From the NCBI RefSeq assembly GCF_028372415.1, contig NC_092875.1, forward strand, positions 53,067,271-53,131,270: a stretch of 64,000 nt of DNA, in the 5' to 3' direction. The notes beneath the pieces were generated by a model. That model was not told the origin of the DNA. It was given only the letters and a program-made list of their open reading frames with translations, and made no database searches. Within the stretch, counting starts at the first letter, position 1. The number at the start of each line of letters is the position of its first letter. The position numbers were made by a program, and so were the translations under genes. Below are positions 1-13,429 of this stretch, in pieces. The stretch comes from Notamacropus eugenii (lineage: Eukaryota > Chordata > Mammalia > Diprotodontia > Macropodidae).

Positions 1-1164
1 CAGAACTGGTCTGGTTCAGGCTCAGCCATTTCTCTTGTGGTGACCTGACACCCCCTAGTGTCACTGGAAAGAACTGGAGCATCCTAAACTTGAAAACTTG
101 TGAAAGGGTGAGTCTTTAGTCCACCCTATTATTCCTGGCAAAAGTCTCCTCTATAGCTTCTTCTACAGGACAGAAAGTTTTCTTCAAAACTTTCAAAGAC
201 AAAGAACCTTTCCTTCATGAGACAAAGTCCATAGATTACAGAGATATTAGAGTGTCATTTATACTAGGTTGGGAATCAGAGACCCACCTGACTTTAATTT
301 CTGGCTCTATTATGAATTCTGAGACCTTTTATCCAGCCATATCCCTTCTTTAAACTTGGTTTCTTCCTCAGTAACTTGAGGATAATAATAGTTGCCCTAC
401 ATAGATCCCAAGAGTGTTGTAAGAAAAATGCTTCACAAACCAAAAAGGACTATTGACATATGAATTAATATTATTCCATTGAGGGCAGCCCAATATAAGG
501 AAGTCATTCCTTAAAGAGACAAAATCTGCCACCGCATCCACTCTCCCTCACCACCCTCCCCCTCAGTCAGTATGGTACATACTGGAAAGAATATTGGGTT
601 TGGAGTCAGAGCCATAGGGACTAAACCAGTAATTTCATTGGTTTGTTCTCTGTCCATGTTCAAAGAGAACGGAGGAGTTGCATGGTCATCAGTCTCTCTG
701 TCTTCCAGTCATTAAGACAAGACAAAAGTCAAGACTACTGACAATGGGGCAGGAAGCAATGGATTACCTTGGTATCTTCAATGTCTGAATCAACTCTAAG
801 AATTGCACAGTATCTGCTTCATTGGAACAAATTGCTGTCATCCACGCATACCACGTACCTCACTGTCACTTACCCTCAACCTTGTTTAGCCTACCAGTCA
901 ACACAGTTTTACCAGAAAGTGGCTGCTGCACATGTTACAGTTTCCTGGAGCAGCAGGTGAGAGTTGGGTACAAGGTGGACACCAAAGGTGGATAAGCAGC
1001 CTTGAAAAGTTCTCAGTACTAGAAATGCTAGTCCTCCCTGGACACCCCACGCTCCCCACTGGTTTAAGGAACTCCCAGATAAGGAAAGTCCCCTTTTTAA
1101 TAAAGGTAGGCACTTTCTGTATAACTCAATTTATAGAGAGCTGCCTAGAGTACTGAGAGGTTGT
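1..1164. other. Intergenic, no gene recognised
   Basis: No coding exon, RNA gene or promoter is apparent. A weak MIR-like SINE remnant (cttcctcagtaacttgaggataataat) is near 280-440. The short open frames at 769-1156 lack any recognisable domain. Confidence 0.4.
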
Positions 1165-2560
1165 CTGTCAGCCAACAAGCATTTATTGAGAATTTATTAT
1201 GTGCTGTAGGCTGCTATGCTTAAGGCTGAAAATACAAAGGAAGGAAAATAATAGCAATCCCTACCCTCAAAGAGATCACATTCTAATGGGGGAGATGATC
1301 TGCAAACAAATATAAGGTATATAAGACAGATATGTATATATGTGTGCATATGTGTATGTACATATACATATAAACATATGTGTGTATCACAAATGGAAGG
1401 TAAGTAATTCTCAAGGGAAGATTCTGAAGTGGAATGAGGAAGGAATTACAGTAGAATGTAAGAACTACAGAAGGTGGTATTTAAGCTGAGTATTAAGGGA
1501 AGCCAGGAGGCAGAGATAAGGACAGAGAAAAGGCTAGTCTTGAGGATCAGTCAATATAAGCTCTTAGAGTCATGTGTGAGGAACAGCAGGGATGGCAGTG
1601 TAGCTAGATGACAGAGTATTTGGAGGGGAGTAAAGTCAAAGAAGACAGGAAAGGTGGAAAAGAACCAGGTTGTAAAGGGTTTTAAATAAAAACAGAAGAC
1701 TATATTTGATCTTCAAAGTAATGGAATGTTACTGGAGTTTAATGAGTAGAGGAATGATGTACCAGTCTGTACTTTTTTTAGGAAAATCAGTTTGATAGCT
1801 GAGTAGAAGGATTGGGATGGGAAGAGACTTGAAGGCAGAGACATCAATCAGAAAAGCTGATGAAATATTCCAGGTAGGAAGTGATAAGAAATTGTACCAA
1901 AGTGGTGTGTGGAGAAAAGGGCATATGTGTGTATACATAAATGTGGATGTATGTATGTATATATTATAGGGTCCCAATGGGTGAAAACCATTAAATACAG
2001 TAGGAAGTGAAAAGCCATAAAAGCTTAAACTCTGTGAAAGGTAGAAGTCCACACATGGTGAACTATTAAAAATCCTAACTTAGATACTTAATCATAATTT
2101 AGACGCTGAGTCAAAACTTAGATACTTAGACTTATTAAAGTCATAACAAGAATATTGTGACCCACATGTGACCAGTGCATGATCAATACACAAACTTATG
2201 TTGGGGCATAGCATTGACTTAACTTCCAAGCTCATAATTAAGCAGAAAACCAAAAATATCTACCAATCAGTAGTGATACACTCCCTAGCTTTTCCTCTTT
2301 TTTTCTGTTTTCTATAGTCACAGGGATTTGGTGCAGTTCTTTTGCAGGAATTCATTGATTGGTCTGGCCACTACCCCAGATCACTGAGTATCTGAACTTT
2401 TGGCAGTGATCCATCATACTGGACCCCATTGTAAGTGACCCAGTTGATTCAACTACTACCTGTAATCATTCTGGAGCTCTTTGACCTCCTCCTTTGTGTC
2501 AAACTTGTCCCAGTATTTGAGAGGAAGATGCAGGATCCCCAAGGTGGGGAATTCCAGACC

Positions 2561-2603
<43 letters not shown>

Positions 2604-3620
2604 CATATGTATGTATATATGTAGGTGTGTACATACATCTACATGTGTCTGTATTGAATGATATTGTGAAGGTGGAAACAAGGCTTGCTAGCAGATCAGA
2701 TCTGTAGGGCTCAGTTTGAGTCAAGAATTCAGGATAACACCAAGATTGTGAGCCTGGGTGACTGGGAGGATGATGTTTTTCAAGAAAGTAATGGAAAAGT
2801 TGAGAAGTAGGTAGAGTTTGAGTGGGAAAGTAAATGAGTTCTGTTAAGTTGAATGAATTCTGTTAAGTTGGAGAGTCAGTTGTTGATGCAAGAGTAAAGT
2901 TTAGGAGACTAGGGCCAGATATATAGGTCTAGGTGACATCCAACTAGAGGTAATAGTTGGAGTTGATAAGATCATTAGGTGAGATAGTCTAAAGGGAAAA
3001 GTTAAGAGGAATCAGGACATAGCCTTGGGAGACACTAATCAGGGTTAGCCGAAGTAACCTGGATGAACAGCAAAAAAGACAAAGAGTGGTTGGACAGGTA
3101 GGAGGAGATTGAGGAGAAAGTAGGGTCAGGAAAACCTAGGGAACAGAGAGTATTCAGGAAGAAAGTGATCAAAGCAAGCCAAGAGGTCAAGGATGAGGAC
3201 TGAGAAAAGGCCATTAGATTTGGCAATTAGGAAATCACTGGTTTCAGTAAAATAAGTGGGTTGAAAGCCAGATAGCAGTGTTTAGAAGTGAGAGGAGAAG
3301 AATTAAAGGTACCAATTGTGAAAAGCTTTCTCAAGGAATTCAATCAGGGAAGAGGGAATATTTGGAATGTGGAGATGACTGAATCAAGGGTGAGGTTTTG
3401 GGGGAGTGGTTTGTTTGTTTTAAGGATCGAGGAGAGATGGATATGTTTAGGGGCATTAGGGAAGGAACTAGCATAGGGGAAAAGTTTGAAGATTAGAGAG
3501 GGACAATCTGTTAAAAAAGATAAAGGGGATGGGATCAAGGCTGAATATCAAGGGATTTGATTTAGCCAGGAGAAGGGTCACCTCTTAAGTGAGACAAGGG
3601 TAAAAGAGGAGATAGTGCAG
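1165..3620 (-). mobile_element. L2-type LINE fragment, antisense
   Basis: The left end (caagcatttattgagaatttattatgtgc) is the reverse complement of an L2-type 3' tail. Further right, near 3020-3230, the - strand encodes a decayed reverse-transcriptase stretch (FPDPTFSSISSYLSN) of the kind found in L2/CR1-clade elements. The region is interrupted by simple repeats and has many stops. It is about 2.4 kb of non-functional LINE. Confidence 0.7.
2563..2600. repeat. (AC)19 microsatellite
   Basis: A perfect AC run lies inside the antisense LINE. It is followed by a degenerate TATG/TACA stretch to about 2645. Confidence 0.97.
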
Positions 3621-3688
3621 TTTGGAGTAAGATATATAAATGATATGAGAAGACAATGGAAGGAGGAGGAGTTCTCAGTGAAGGGATT

Positions 3689-3809
<121 letters not shown>

Positions 3810-3949
3810 AGAAGCAAGGTGTTCAGCTGAAAGGGTCAGGAAAGAGATGCCACTGTCTATGCTAGACCCAAAGAAGAAAAATGCACAGTTCCTGGTCCTG
3901 TTGAGCCTATTCTGTAGTAGGGAAATTAAGGACATTAACAAATAACTGT

Positions 3950-4590
3950 AATAAACTATATGCTGGTGTAATTCTGGGTCTCTTTTTATTGTCCTACTTA
4001 CCTCCCCTCACCACTCTGCATTTAAAATAATTGTCTTTGTTAAGTAAGAAAAATCTGTTAAATAAGAGAACTCTTTGATTGAATTAATCAACCAGAAGTG
4101 ACTGTAAATAGGGCCTGTAAACCCCCTTGAATCAGTCATCGATTGCTGCGAGACTTGGCCACTGTTCTACAGAGCTTGTACAAAAAGAAGGAACTATCTC
4201 AGAACCTGATAGAGATTTTAGATTTCCAAAAGTGGAGAGAAAATTACCTCAAGCCAAGGAGCAGCCAATGAAATGGGAAAGAGAAGGTAAAACTGAGCTG
4301 TGGCAGAGATGTGAGCTCCAAAGAAGGGCCATAGAATCTGCAGGCATCTCAGAGCAGGACACTGAGGTTGGTGTCATCAGTTGTACCCACCTACTCAGGA
4401 ATGAAGGGAATCTCCAAGAAAAAGTTGTGCCCTCTCCCCAAATTTCCCTCCTGGTGCCTATTCATAGACAATATAATGTAATCTGTTGCTTCATTATCCA
4501 AAATCTGAATTTTTCCCCAACCACAAAGAGTGCAGGGGTAAGCTAGATATAGATATGTAGATGAGAGAGAGATCATCTATCTCTAGGGAT
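3950..4590. other. Unassigned sequence with a 139-codon open frame
   Basis: The + strand frame 4127-4546 is open for 139 codons. I recognise no domain, signal peptide or codon bias in it, and it has no splice or promoter context. It may be part of an old LTR or other repeat. It is not called a gene. Confidence 0.3.
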
Positions 4591-4593
4591 ATC

Positions 4594-4649
<56 letters not shown>

Positions 4650-4654
4650 CCTAC

Positions 4655-4686
<32 letters not shown>

Positions 4687-4690
4687 TTAT
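4591..4690. repeat. (ATCT)n / (GTCT)n microsatellite
   Basis: A tetranucleotide array in which ATCT units change to CTGT units near 4655. Confidence 0.95.
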
Positions 4691-4829
4691 ATACACCTAA
4701 GACAGAGACAAACCTTTGCCCAAAAATAGGAAATTTTCCTAACTAGGGGCCTCAGAGCCATTGTGATTGTGTTCCTTAGTTTTCATCTAAAATAAATCTC
4801 AAAAGTTCATAACCAAACAAGAGATAGAG

Positions 4830-5890
4830 AGGATTAAGGGAAGTGAAATAGATAACTTTGATTACTTTAGATTAATAGGATTTTCTACAAACAGAATCAA
4901 TGTAGCCAAAATTAGAAGGAAAACAGGGAACTGGGGAAGGAAGGAGTGATTTACAGCAAGTTTCTCTGATAAAGGTCTCATTTTCCTAATATATAAAGAA
5001 CTGAGCCAAATTTATCGTAAAAGAAAGATTTTTCCAGTTGATCTATATTCAAAGAATATGAACAGGGAATTTTCCTAAGAAGAAACCAAAGTTTCTAGTG
5101 CTCTAGACCACTAATAATTATGGAAATAAAAATTTAAATAACTCTAAGGTACTACTTCACATCTATCAGATTGGTTAACCTGACAAAAAAGGAAAATTAC
5201 AAATGCTGGAAGGAGTATAGAAAAATACGTACATTAATGTGCTGTTGGTGGAGCTAAGAACTAGTGCAACCATTCTGGAGAACAATTTGGAATGATGTCC
5301 AAAGATCTATAAAACTGTGTTTGGCCTACCAATTCCACTACTGGTCTATAATCCAGAGATCAAAAAAGAGAAGGAAAAAGACCCGTGTGCACAAAAATAT
5401 TTATAGCAGATCTTTTTTTTTTTTTTTGTAGTGGTAAAAAGTTGGAAACTGAGGGGATGCTTATCAATTTTGGAGTGACTGAACAAATTGTGGTATAGGG
5501 TTGTGATGGCATACGGTTGTGCCATAAGAAATGACAAGCAGAATCTTATATGAACTCACACAAAGTGTAGTGAGCAGAACCAGGAGAATATTGTACAATG
5601 ATGGTCTACTGTGAAAGACTTAGCTACTCTTATCAATACAGCGATCTACAGCAGTTCCACAGGACTCATAATGAAAAGTGCTATCCAGCTGAGTACAAAT
5701 CGAAACATTTTTTTCCCTTTTTTTTTTTGCTTTTTTTGCAACATGGCTAATGTTGAAATATATGTTGCATGACTTCATATATATAATGGATATCATATTT
5801 CTTGCCTTAGCAAGGGTGAGGGAGATGTGGAAAGAGGGAAAGAATTTGGAACTCAAAATCAAAATATATTTTAAAAATCATAAAATAAAT
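4830..5890 (+). mobile_element. L1-type LINE 3' end, sense
   Basis: The sequence has the characteristic order gctgttggtggagc, accattctggagaacaatttgg, ctataaaactgtg, atttatagcagatct, aacaaattgtggtat, gagcagaaccaggaga and gactcataatgaaaa, ending A-rich. This is the 3' portion of an L1-type LINE common in marsupial DNA. It is heavily mutated. Both flanks belong to another repeat that also occurs unbroken near 27550-27800. Confidence 0.75.
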
Positions 5891-5899
5891 TCCCTAAAG

Positions 5900-7300
5900 A
5901 TGTAGAAGAAGGAGGCACAGAGACCTTAGAGGTCATAATGTTGACCTTAGACTTAAAACAAGTTAATTATCAGGACAGGATGTTACACTGGGAACGTGAG
6001 ATAACAATGTTTATACACTACAACATTTTAGTACATTTTAGCTTCTCAGTTCTCATAAGTTACTATGTGGTATAATGGAATCTCAGAGTTGGAATGGACT
6101 ACAGAGGTCATACCTGAGAAAATAATCCCTGTATAACACACCTGATAAATGGTCACCCAGCCTTTAGGGAAGGGAACACAATACTTCATAAGGTAACCCA
6201 TTCTACTTCTAGATACACTAGCTACTTCTAGATAAATGTACCTCTTCAATTTGCACCCATTGCTTCTAGCTCTACCCTCTGGGGTCAATATGCTTGGAGT
6301 AAGAGAAGAGAGAACAGAACACAACAGACTGGACCTGGATGCTGAGGGAGCAGGGACCTTGTGGTTCTATGCAGTTTCTCTTTCCAGGGGCACTTGGTGA
6401 CAGCTTGTAGCAGAAGTCTAAGGGAAAGATAGATATATTCTTGCCTGAAAGGAGCATCCATGGACAGTGATCCTGAACCCCAAACTCTTGTGCAAAGGAA
6501 GAGAGATTTCAAATTCCTCAAGAAACATAATTCTGGAATCTAATCTAACTAGAAATGGGGAGTTTTCCAGGCAACCACAAACTCAACAGTTCAGTTATTT
6601 CATTTTGAGAGAGACACGGGGATGTCTTGATGCAACATGTTCTGTTGAGAAAGAAGGATTTGCTTACATAATTCTAATTCAGTGTTCCACATGGAAAGCA
6701 AAGCCTGTAAATTACTAGAACAGTGAAGATTCAGAAAGAGAAAGAAATTACTCTGCTTAGCAACCCCTAAAGCATGTTTACCATCTAGACTCTAGAAGTC
6801 TAAACCACAGGGTGGTATTATACATCTTGGAGAGATTCTGCAAAAGGGAAACTGAGGGAAAAAATGTCAAAGGTTTGCCCTAATAACAATCTCAAATTCA
6901 GTTCCCTTCTAGGAGAACTGATGGGCAATTTGAGAGCTTTATATATTTTTCCATATCTGTTTATGACCTCCTATAAGACCCTTGTAGCATTCATTTTTTG
7001 TGGGGTTAAACATTTTCCCGTATCCAATTAGCCTGTGTTATTCTGTTACCTTAAATGCGTGTATAGGAGCTAAGGCTAGACTTGAACTGTGCCATGAGAA
7101 TACTAGATTTTCTCCTAGTGTAATTTGCCAAAAAGAGAAATTGATCCTTTGGGGTCAGTTTCCAAGATTGGACTCAGTTCATGTGAGTCCAGAGTCTTGG
7201 AATGGGGAGCATGGGACCTAGGTGAGAGGAATATAAAACATAGGTCAGATTGTTGAATATAAAGTATCCCAATCTTTCTAAAAATATGTAAAATACACAT
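5900..7300. other. Intergenic, no gene recognised
   Basis: The first ~150 nt continue the older repeat interrupted by the L1-type insertion. I see no domain, exon-like segment or RNA gene in the rest; short overlapping frames around 6046-6720 are uninformative. Confidence 0.4.
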
Positions 7301-7309
7301 GGAAGGAAG

Positions 7310-7610
7310 GAAACAAGCATTTTTAAGTGCCTACTGTGTGCCAGGTAATTTACAAATATTATCTCATTCGATCTTCACAAGTCTGAAAGGTAGGTGTTTT
7401 ATTATCCTCATTTTACAAATGAAAAAAAAACTGAGGCAGATAGAAGTTAGGTGACTTACTCAGGGTAACACAGCTAATAAATGTCTGGATTCTGGAAAAG
7501 GACCATTAATCAGGTATCTGAGTCTGGTTTTGACCTTAGGTCTTTCCAGCTTCAGGCCCAGAACTCAATCTATGTTCCTAAGACTCTAAACACAACCTGG
7601 CTGCCTATAA
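7310..7610 (-). mobile_element. MIR/THER-like SINE, antisense
   Basis: It contains the standard order gcctactgtgtgccagg, attatctcattcgatcttcacaa, ctgaggcaga, gtgacttactcagggtaacacagc and ggctgcc. This is a copy of the dominant SINE type in the window. Confidence 0.8.
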
Positions 7611-7659
7611 ACATGGTCAGGTCTACCCAAGTCTTTAAAACAACAACAGCAACAACAAC

Positions 7660-9620
7660 AAAATGAAACTTCACTTGACCCTGATCTACCGTCAAGCTTT
7701 TATCCTTTTCACTCTTTTCTCTTTCAAAATCAAACTCCTAAAAGGAGATGCTTCCACTTTATCTTCCTTTGGTTTTTTGACCTCTTGTAACCTGGCCTCC
7801 AGTCTCACCTCTCAACGGAAACTGCTCTCTCCAAGGATATCGATGATCTCTTCATAGCTAAGTCCAGCAGCCTTTTCTCAGTCCTTGTCCTTCTTTACTT
7901 CCTTTCAATGTCTGACCCTCCTTCTGGATTGTCCTGGATAGTTTTCACTGTCCTGTCATATTTCTTCCTATAGCCCATTCTCTTCTACAGACTCATTATC
8001 CATGTCCCACCTCCTGATTATGGGTATACCCCACCTCTATCCTCCACCTTCTTCCCTTCTGCCTCCATCATGTCTCAGAGATTTCATTCACAGATAATTG
8101 TGGACAATACAATCCAGCACTTACAAACTGGGTCCGGTTCTGAAAACAAGGATTCTGGGAAAAAAATGATTGCTCATTTTTGTAATAGCACTCAGTATCC
8201 AGACTAATCAATTAACAGTCACTGGAAAACATCTCATTACCAGGTGAGTTCAGGTCCTGACACCTCTCCTGAGTTTCATTACAAAGTATCCAATTATCCA
8301 ACCGTCTACCAGTTGGAGGTAACCCTGTTCCACAGCTCTGTCAAACTCAGTCCGTCCCACACTCAACTCATTATCTAGACACCCAACTGCCTGACTTCTC
8401 TGTTTTTGAGTAAATCTTCATCCTTCCCATCACTTGGTTTACAAACTCATTTCCTTATTTTCACTTCCACTCCCTCCATATATGAAACAATTCATATCAT
8501 CTTTGTTTGTTTGTTTGTTTTTGGAGGCAATCTGGGTTAAGTTATTTGTCCAGGGTCACACAGTTATTGTCTGACACAGGATTTAAAGTCAGGTCCTCCT
8601 GACTCCAGGGCTGATGCTCTTTCCTCGTTGCACCTAGTTGCCCCTTTACATTCTTTTTTTATGAGCTTCCTAACTGGTTTCTTTGAATCTAGCTTTTCTC
8701 CTCCAATCTATACTCTGCCAAACTGATTTTCCTAACACTGGTATGCAACAAATGGCTTTGAGAGTGGGGGGTGGGAAGGGAGAAGGACCCACAAAACACT
8801 TTTAAGTTTAATTTGCATTACTAACATTTTTTCCGTTACTTTCTTAAGACAATCAACCAAACAACAAATCAAGCCTTGTTTTGTAGCATTTGCTGATTTC
8901 CAAGGTGTAAATGCTTCCATGGATATTTTAACAGTTGGCTCTCCACAGCACATTCAAACTGGCTCCAGCACACCCCTATATCTAAAGTATGTGTGATAAA
9001 ATCACTCTCATGCTCAACCTCCAGCAGCTTATTATCTCTAGCACAAAAGCGCAAGTTCCCAGCTTGCCATTTAAAGTCCTGCATTATTTGACTCCATACT
9101 ACTTTTCCAGGCTTAGGACACACAACTCCCCATCATGAACCTGATTCCATCCCAACTGGTTGTTCCAGTGATGACCCTTGATACCCCAGCTGGCTTCAAG
9201 GCTCAGTTCAAGAGTTACTTCCTTTAAAAGGTTGTTTAAGTTGTCACTGCCTACCTTCCAATCTGGAGTTCAGAAGACCTAAGTTCAGATCCAGCCTCAG
9301 ACACTAGCTGTGTGACCCTGAGCAAGTCCTTTAGCCTATGTCTGCCTCACTTTTCTCATCTGTAAAATGGGCATAATAATAGCATCTGCCCCTCTCGGGA
9401 TTCTGGTAAGGATTAAATGAGTTAATATGTATACAGCACTTTGCAAACTATACAAAGACTAACGACTATTGTTATGTTATTATACTGAGTATCCTTGAAT
9501 ATGATGTGTGTCCTCCCAGTGGAATATAAATTCCCTAAAGGTGGGGACTGCATCACTTGTGATTCAAATCCACAGGACCCAGCACAGGGCTTGGCACATA
9601 GAGGTCCTTGACAGATGTGT
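7660..9620 (+). mobile_element. L2-type LINE fragment, sense, split by a SINE
   Basis: The left part has decayed L2 reverse-transcriptase sequence in sense orientation. Near 8940-9240 comes the region before the 3' UTR (aaagtcctgcattatttgactcc and ggcttcaaggctcag). A MIR-like SINE occupies 9240-9470 and another MIR piece 8520-8650. The L2 3' tail (aaattccctaaaggtggggactg, ggcttggcacatagagg) resumes at about 9520-9620. Confidence 0.65.
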
Positions 9621-10039
9621 GTTGATTGCGTTTGATGCTGACAACAATGTAAATCCATTTAAAGTTATTTGAGCAGGGGAAGGATCCTAAGAAAAGAATA
9701 ATTTGGAAAGATGAATCTGGGCCCAGGTCTTGCATCTCGGTTTCAGGGTCCCAGACTTTGAGACCACATTCATATTTCCATGAAGAATTCCAGATAAAAG
9801 GCTCTCTTAGGGTCAGATTTGTAGTGTGGCCAGGACCTTGGTTGTCTCTGCAGAGTGATAGAGTGTTCAGGAAAAACCCTGAAAGAGCCTTGGCTTTAGA
9901 TCAGTACATCTGGGTTCTAGCCCTCTTTTTCCACTAGCTGGCTATTTGATCTTGTGCAAGCCCCTTGCCAATTTGGGACCTCAGTTTCTTCACATGTAAA
10001 TATGGAGACTGGTCAAGATGATTTCTAATATCCTTCCCT

Positions 10040-10390
10040 CTGACATGCAATGTTAAAGGGCTCTCCCAGCTCTGACATTCTGTGTCCTAAGGTCCCTCCC
10101 ACCTCTGATATTCTGTGTTCTAAGGTACCTCTCAGTTTTGACATTCCATGTTCTAAGTTCCCTTAAAACCTTGACAGCTGTTTTCTAAAATTCTTCTCAG
10201 TCCTGACATTGTGTTCTAAGGGTACTCCTAGCTCTGAAATTCCCTGTTCTCAGGCTCCTCCTAGAATTGACATTCCAAGTTTCAAGGCCCCTCCCAGCTC
10301 TGACAGTTAACGTTTTCTAAACTCTCTCCCCAGCTCTAACATTTTGTGTTCAAAGGGTCTTTCCACTTTGACATACTTTGGTCCTTTATA
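10040..10390 (-). repeat. Degenerate ~33-bp minisatellite
   Basis: About ten diverged units share the core ctctgacattctgtgttcta, followed by aggtccctccc. Read on the - strand this matches the near-perfect array at 44281-44600. Upstream, 9830-10020 holds a MIR-like SINE. Confidence 0.8.
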
Positions 10391-10571
10391 CCAAGATCCA
10401 TTCCCCACAGGGAGAGCTATATTATAGCCAACCTCCCGAACGCCTCTTGGTTTTTCACCTGGCGGTAGAATTGTGGCCACAGCCCCTGAATATACTTTCT
10501 GGAAACCCCTTGTCACAAGAGTAAAAGTCGCCGGCATGTCTCCTGTGCAGGGCTCAGCTTTACCTTCCCCC

Positions 10572-10638
<67 letters not shown>
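10572..10638. repeat. (CA)n microsatellite
   Basis: About 33 CA units with no interruption. The frames reading TH or CV repeats are artefacts. Confidence 0.97.
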
Positions 10639-10639
<1 letters not shown>

Positions 10640-10640
<1 letters not shown>

Positions 10641-12950
10641 CACACTTACAGAGTCTGAGAGACCAGACCAGACCAGACACGGGGAGGTTCCTGGGGAAGG
10701 CGGGAAGTATGCAAGACATCTGTAATCCATTAGCCTCAGTGAGCCGGGCAGGAACTCTCCTCCCCGGCGGAATATCCATTCATTCCACTTTCCGGTCCCT
10801 CCTTAGTTCTCTCTACAGCTGGGGGCTCCTGGAAGTTAGGGGATGTAACTGGTCAAAGGCCGGGGAGGAGCAAAATGAGGGAGAGGAGGAAGAAGTGGGA
10901 GTCTGGGGTCCCAACACAGGAAGCTTTAAAACCATGTCCTTCTCCTTCCCTTGTTTAGGAGAGATTGGCAGGCACTGACTTTGGGGAGGTATCCAAACAG
11001 CAAAGGTATTTGCAGGAACATTGAGGGAAGTTCATGCCTCTCTGTCCCAAAATGTTTGCACCAAATTTCCCAGCATCTTGTCCAGACCACTGAAAGCGGG
11101 AGGCAGGGAGGGGGAATGGAAACAGTTTGAAATTGAAGGGTGTCTTATCAGCTCCAAATAAAATGCTGGCTGCAGGCTTACTGCTTTAATCAAGTTTCTG
11201 TTTTGTTAATGTTAAAAACACAAACGTTTACTCCTAAAATTCAACATGTGAGTTGTGAAGAAAAGTTTGTTTTTTTAAGCCTTCTTAGATTGTCCCTCCC
11301 AACTTGGGTTTCACCTGTATATCAGATGAGCCTGCCTTTCTTCTACTTGTCATAAACTTAAACTCTCTCAGGCTTCAAGGGGCCCCTTGCTCTAGAGTCA
11401 GGATTTGGCCAACAAATCCACATTCTCTCTACCTCTATCCCTTTCCCAAATTTGGAGGCTCTGACCCTTCTTAGCCTCCACCTTCCTAGAATGAAAATTG
11501 TCCTCACACAGACCACACACACACAGCCCTGAAACATACACAGTCTCCCTTTCCCCTCTGGAATCTGGTACCATCTCCAGTCCAATCCAATGCCAACACA
11601 CATTTATTAAGCAAGTACTGCATGTGAGGCATTATGTTCAGGGCAGGAGCTTCAAAGCTGAATTTTAAAACAGCCCATACCCTCCAAGAGCTTCTGTTTC
11701 TTCACTTGGTGTTCCTCCATGTGAATAATCAGTGATTCCGCACTATGTTGTTGATGTTACCAGGACCCCTAGCATGTAAATGAAACTGACTCTGCAGCGG
11801 TGTCCATGCTCTCCTCTGGCATAAATATTGGTGAATTTGTAAATTCACAAATTTGTAAATTTGATGGAGAGTTTGTACAGTGTTAATGAGGGTCAGCTAA
11901 GGAAGGGTAGACAATAAGGGCTGTGATCATGAACAGCACATAAAGCCTTAAGTCATAAGAAATTTAGGACAAGGCACCAACCAGCTCAGATCACAGAGAT
12001 CAGAAAGTGCTCAAAGAGGGCAGTGTGTAAAACGGAAATAGCTTTGAGCTTAGGAACCAGCTTTATCTACTTTGTTCTACCATGAAAAGACCAGGGGACC
12101 TCCAGCAAATCCCTCCCCTTTTCTGGGCCTTGGCCCATCATGAAAGTAGTGGGGGTTGGGAGTGGATGAAAGAATGTAAGTGGGATGCAAAGCTTCTTGA
12201 GGGCAAGGCACTGTCAGAAGATGGGGTACCTATAGGAAGGACCCTTAGGTATGGTGGGCAGAATTGTTGGTGCTGGAGAAAGACCAAAGTTTAACCCTGC
12301 CTCAGTTATTCACTAGCTCTGGGACCCTAGAGAAATGACTCGTGTTCCCTAAATCTGTTTCTTCATCTGTAAAATGGATATAATAATGGCACCTCCTTCA
12401 CAGGGATTTTTTTAAAAATCATATTATTTTAATATTCATTTAAAATTTTTTTCAGTTTCCAATTCTTTCCCTGCCCCATTCATTGACAATATGATATCCT
12501 TTAAACATGTATCACAGAGATCGGATGAGGTAATATATAAAGTGCTTCGCAAAACTTTAAGTGTAATAAAAGCTAGTTATTTATATCCTCAGCACCTACT
12601 AATAGCTCATATGTATATAGATAAAATTTACACGTACTATAGAAATGCTGGGTATCACTATTCTATGCTCTCCTTCCAGCCCCACAACAACTCTATGAGG
12701 AAAGGGCAGTTACTATCCTCATAGTGCCCAACTGAGCACCCAGTTCATTAGAGATGCTCATTAAATGTAACTTCAAGGGACCTTCCAAATATATTCTCGT
12801 AATAATAGGATTAAACACTGGAAATGATCCCTTCATGTTTACATATTAGGAAACTGAGAGCTAGAGTGTTAAGTGACATGCCTAAGGACACAAAAAAATG
12901 AGTCTAGATTTAAAACCAGGTTCTCCAAGCCCATTTGCCTCTCTCCTGTC
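10640..12950. other. Intergenic, mostly low-repeat sequence
   Basis: Positions 10640-11590 look single-copy, with no coding signature. An antisense L2-type 3' tail is near 11595-11700. MIR-like SINE pieces lie at about 12290-12410 and 12580-12910, with a short antisense L1-type scrap near 12420-12500. Confidence 0.45.
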
Positions 12951-12954
12951 ATGG

Positions 12955-13180
12955 TTGAGTCCTTCATTTGTGTCCGACTCTGTTTGAGGTGTTTTAGGAA
13001 AAGATACTGGAGAGGTTTGCCTCTCTCCGACTCATTTTACAGATGAGGAATTGAGGCAAATAAAGTTAAGTGACTTGGCCAGAGTCACACAACTAGCATT
13101 TGAGGCCGGATTTAAACTCAAGTCCTCCTTCTCCAGGTCCACTGCTCTATTCATTGTGCCACCTAGCTGCCCCTGCCTCT
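12955..13180 (-). mobile_element. Marsupial tRNA-type SINE, antisense
   Basis: Its order is ttgtgtccgactctg, gatactggagaggtttgcc, gaggaattgaggcaaat, gtgacttggccagagtcacac and tgtgccacctagctgcccc. This long SINE also occurs at 23860-24090, 36810-37060 and 38600-38850. Confidence 0.8.
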
Positions 13181-13184
13181 CCTA

Positions 13185-13420
13185 GCTCTGATGTTCTGTG
13201 TTCTAAGGTTCTTCTTGGTCCTGAGATTCCTTCCAGCTATAACTTTCCATGTTCTAAGGACTTTTCTAGTACTGACATATTATGTTCTAACATCAGTACC
13301 AGTTCTAACCTTCTATGTTTTAGGGCCCTACAAGATCTGAAATTCCAGGTTCTAAGGGTTCTCCTATCTCTGATATTCTATGCTCTAAGATAGTTTCCAG
13401 CTCTGACATTCTTCTGTCTA
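13185..13420 (-). repeat. Degenerate ~33-bp minisatellite, second array
   Basis: About seven diverged units of the same family as 10040-10390 (ctctgatgttctgtgttcta, then aaggttcttct). It lies immediately left of the proposed promoter. Confidence 0.75.
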
Positions 13421-13429
13421 GTGACCAGT

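Noticed and set aside
3035-3226. Possible gene on the - strand near 3.1 kb
   Set aside because: The frame matches a decayed L2/CR1-clade reverse transcriptase segment inside an antisense LINE.
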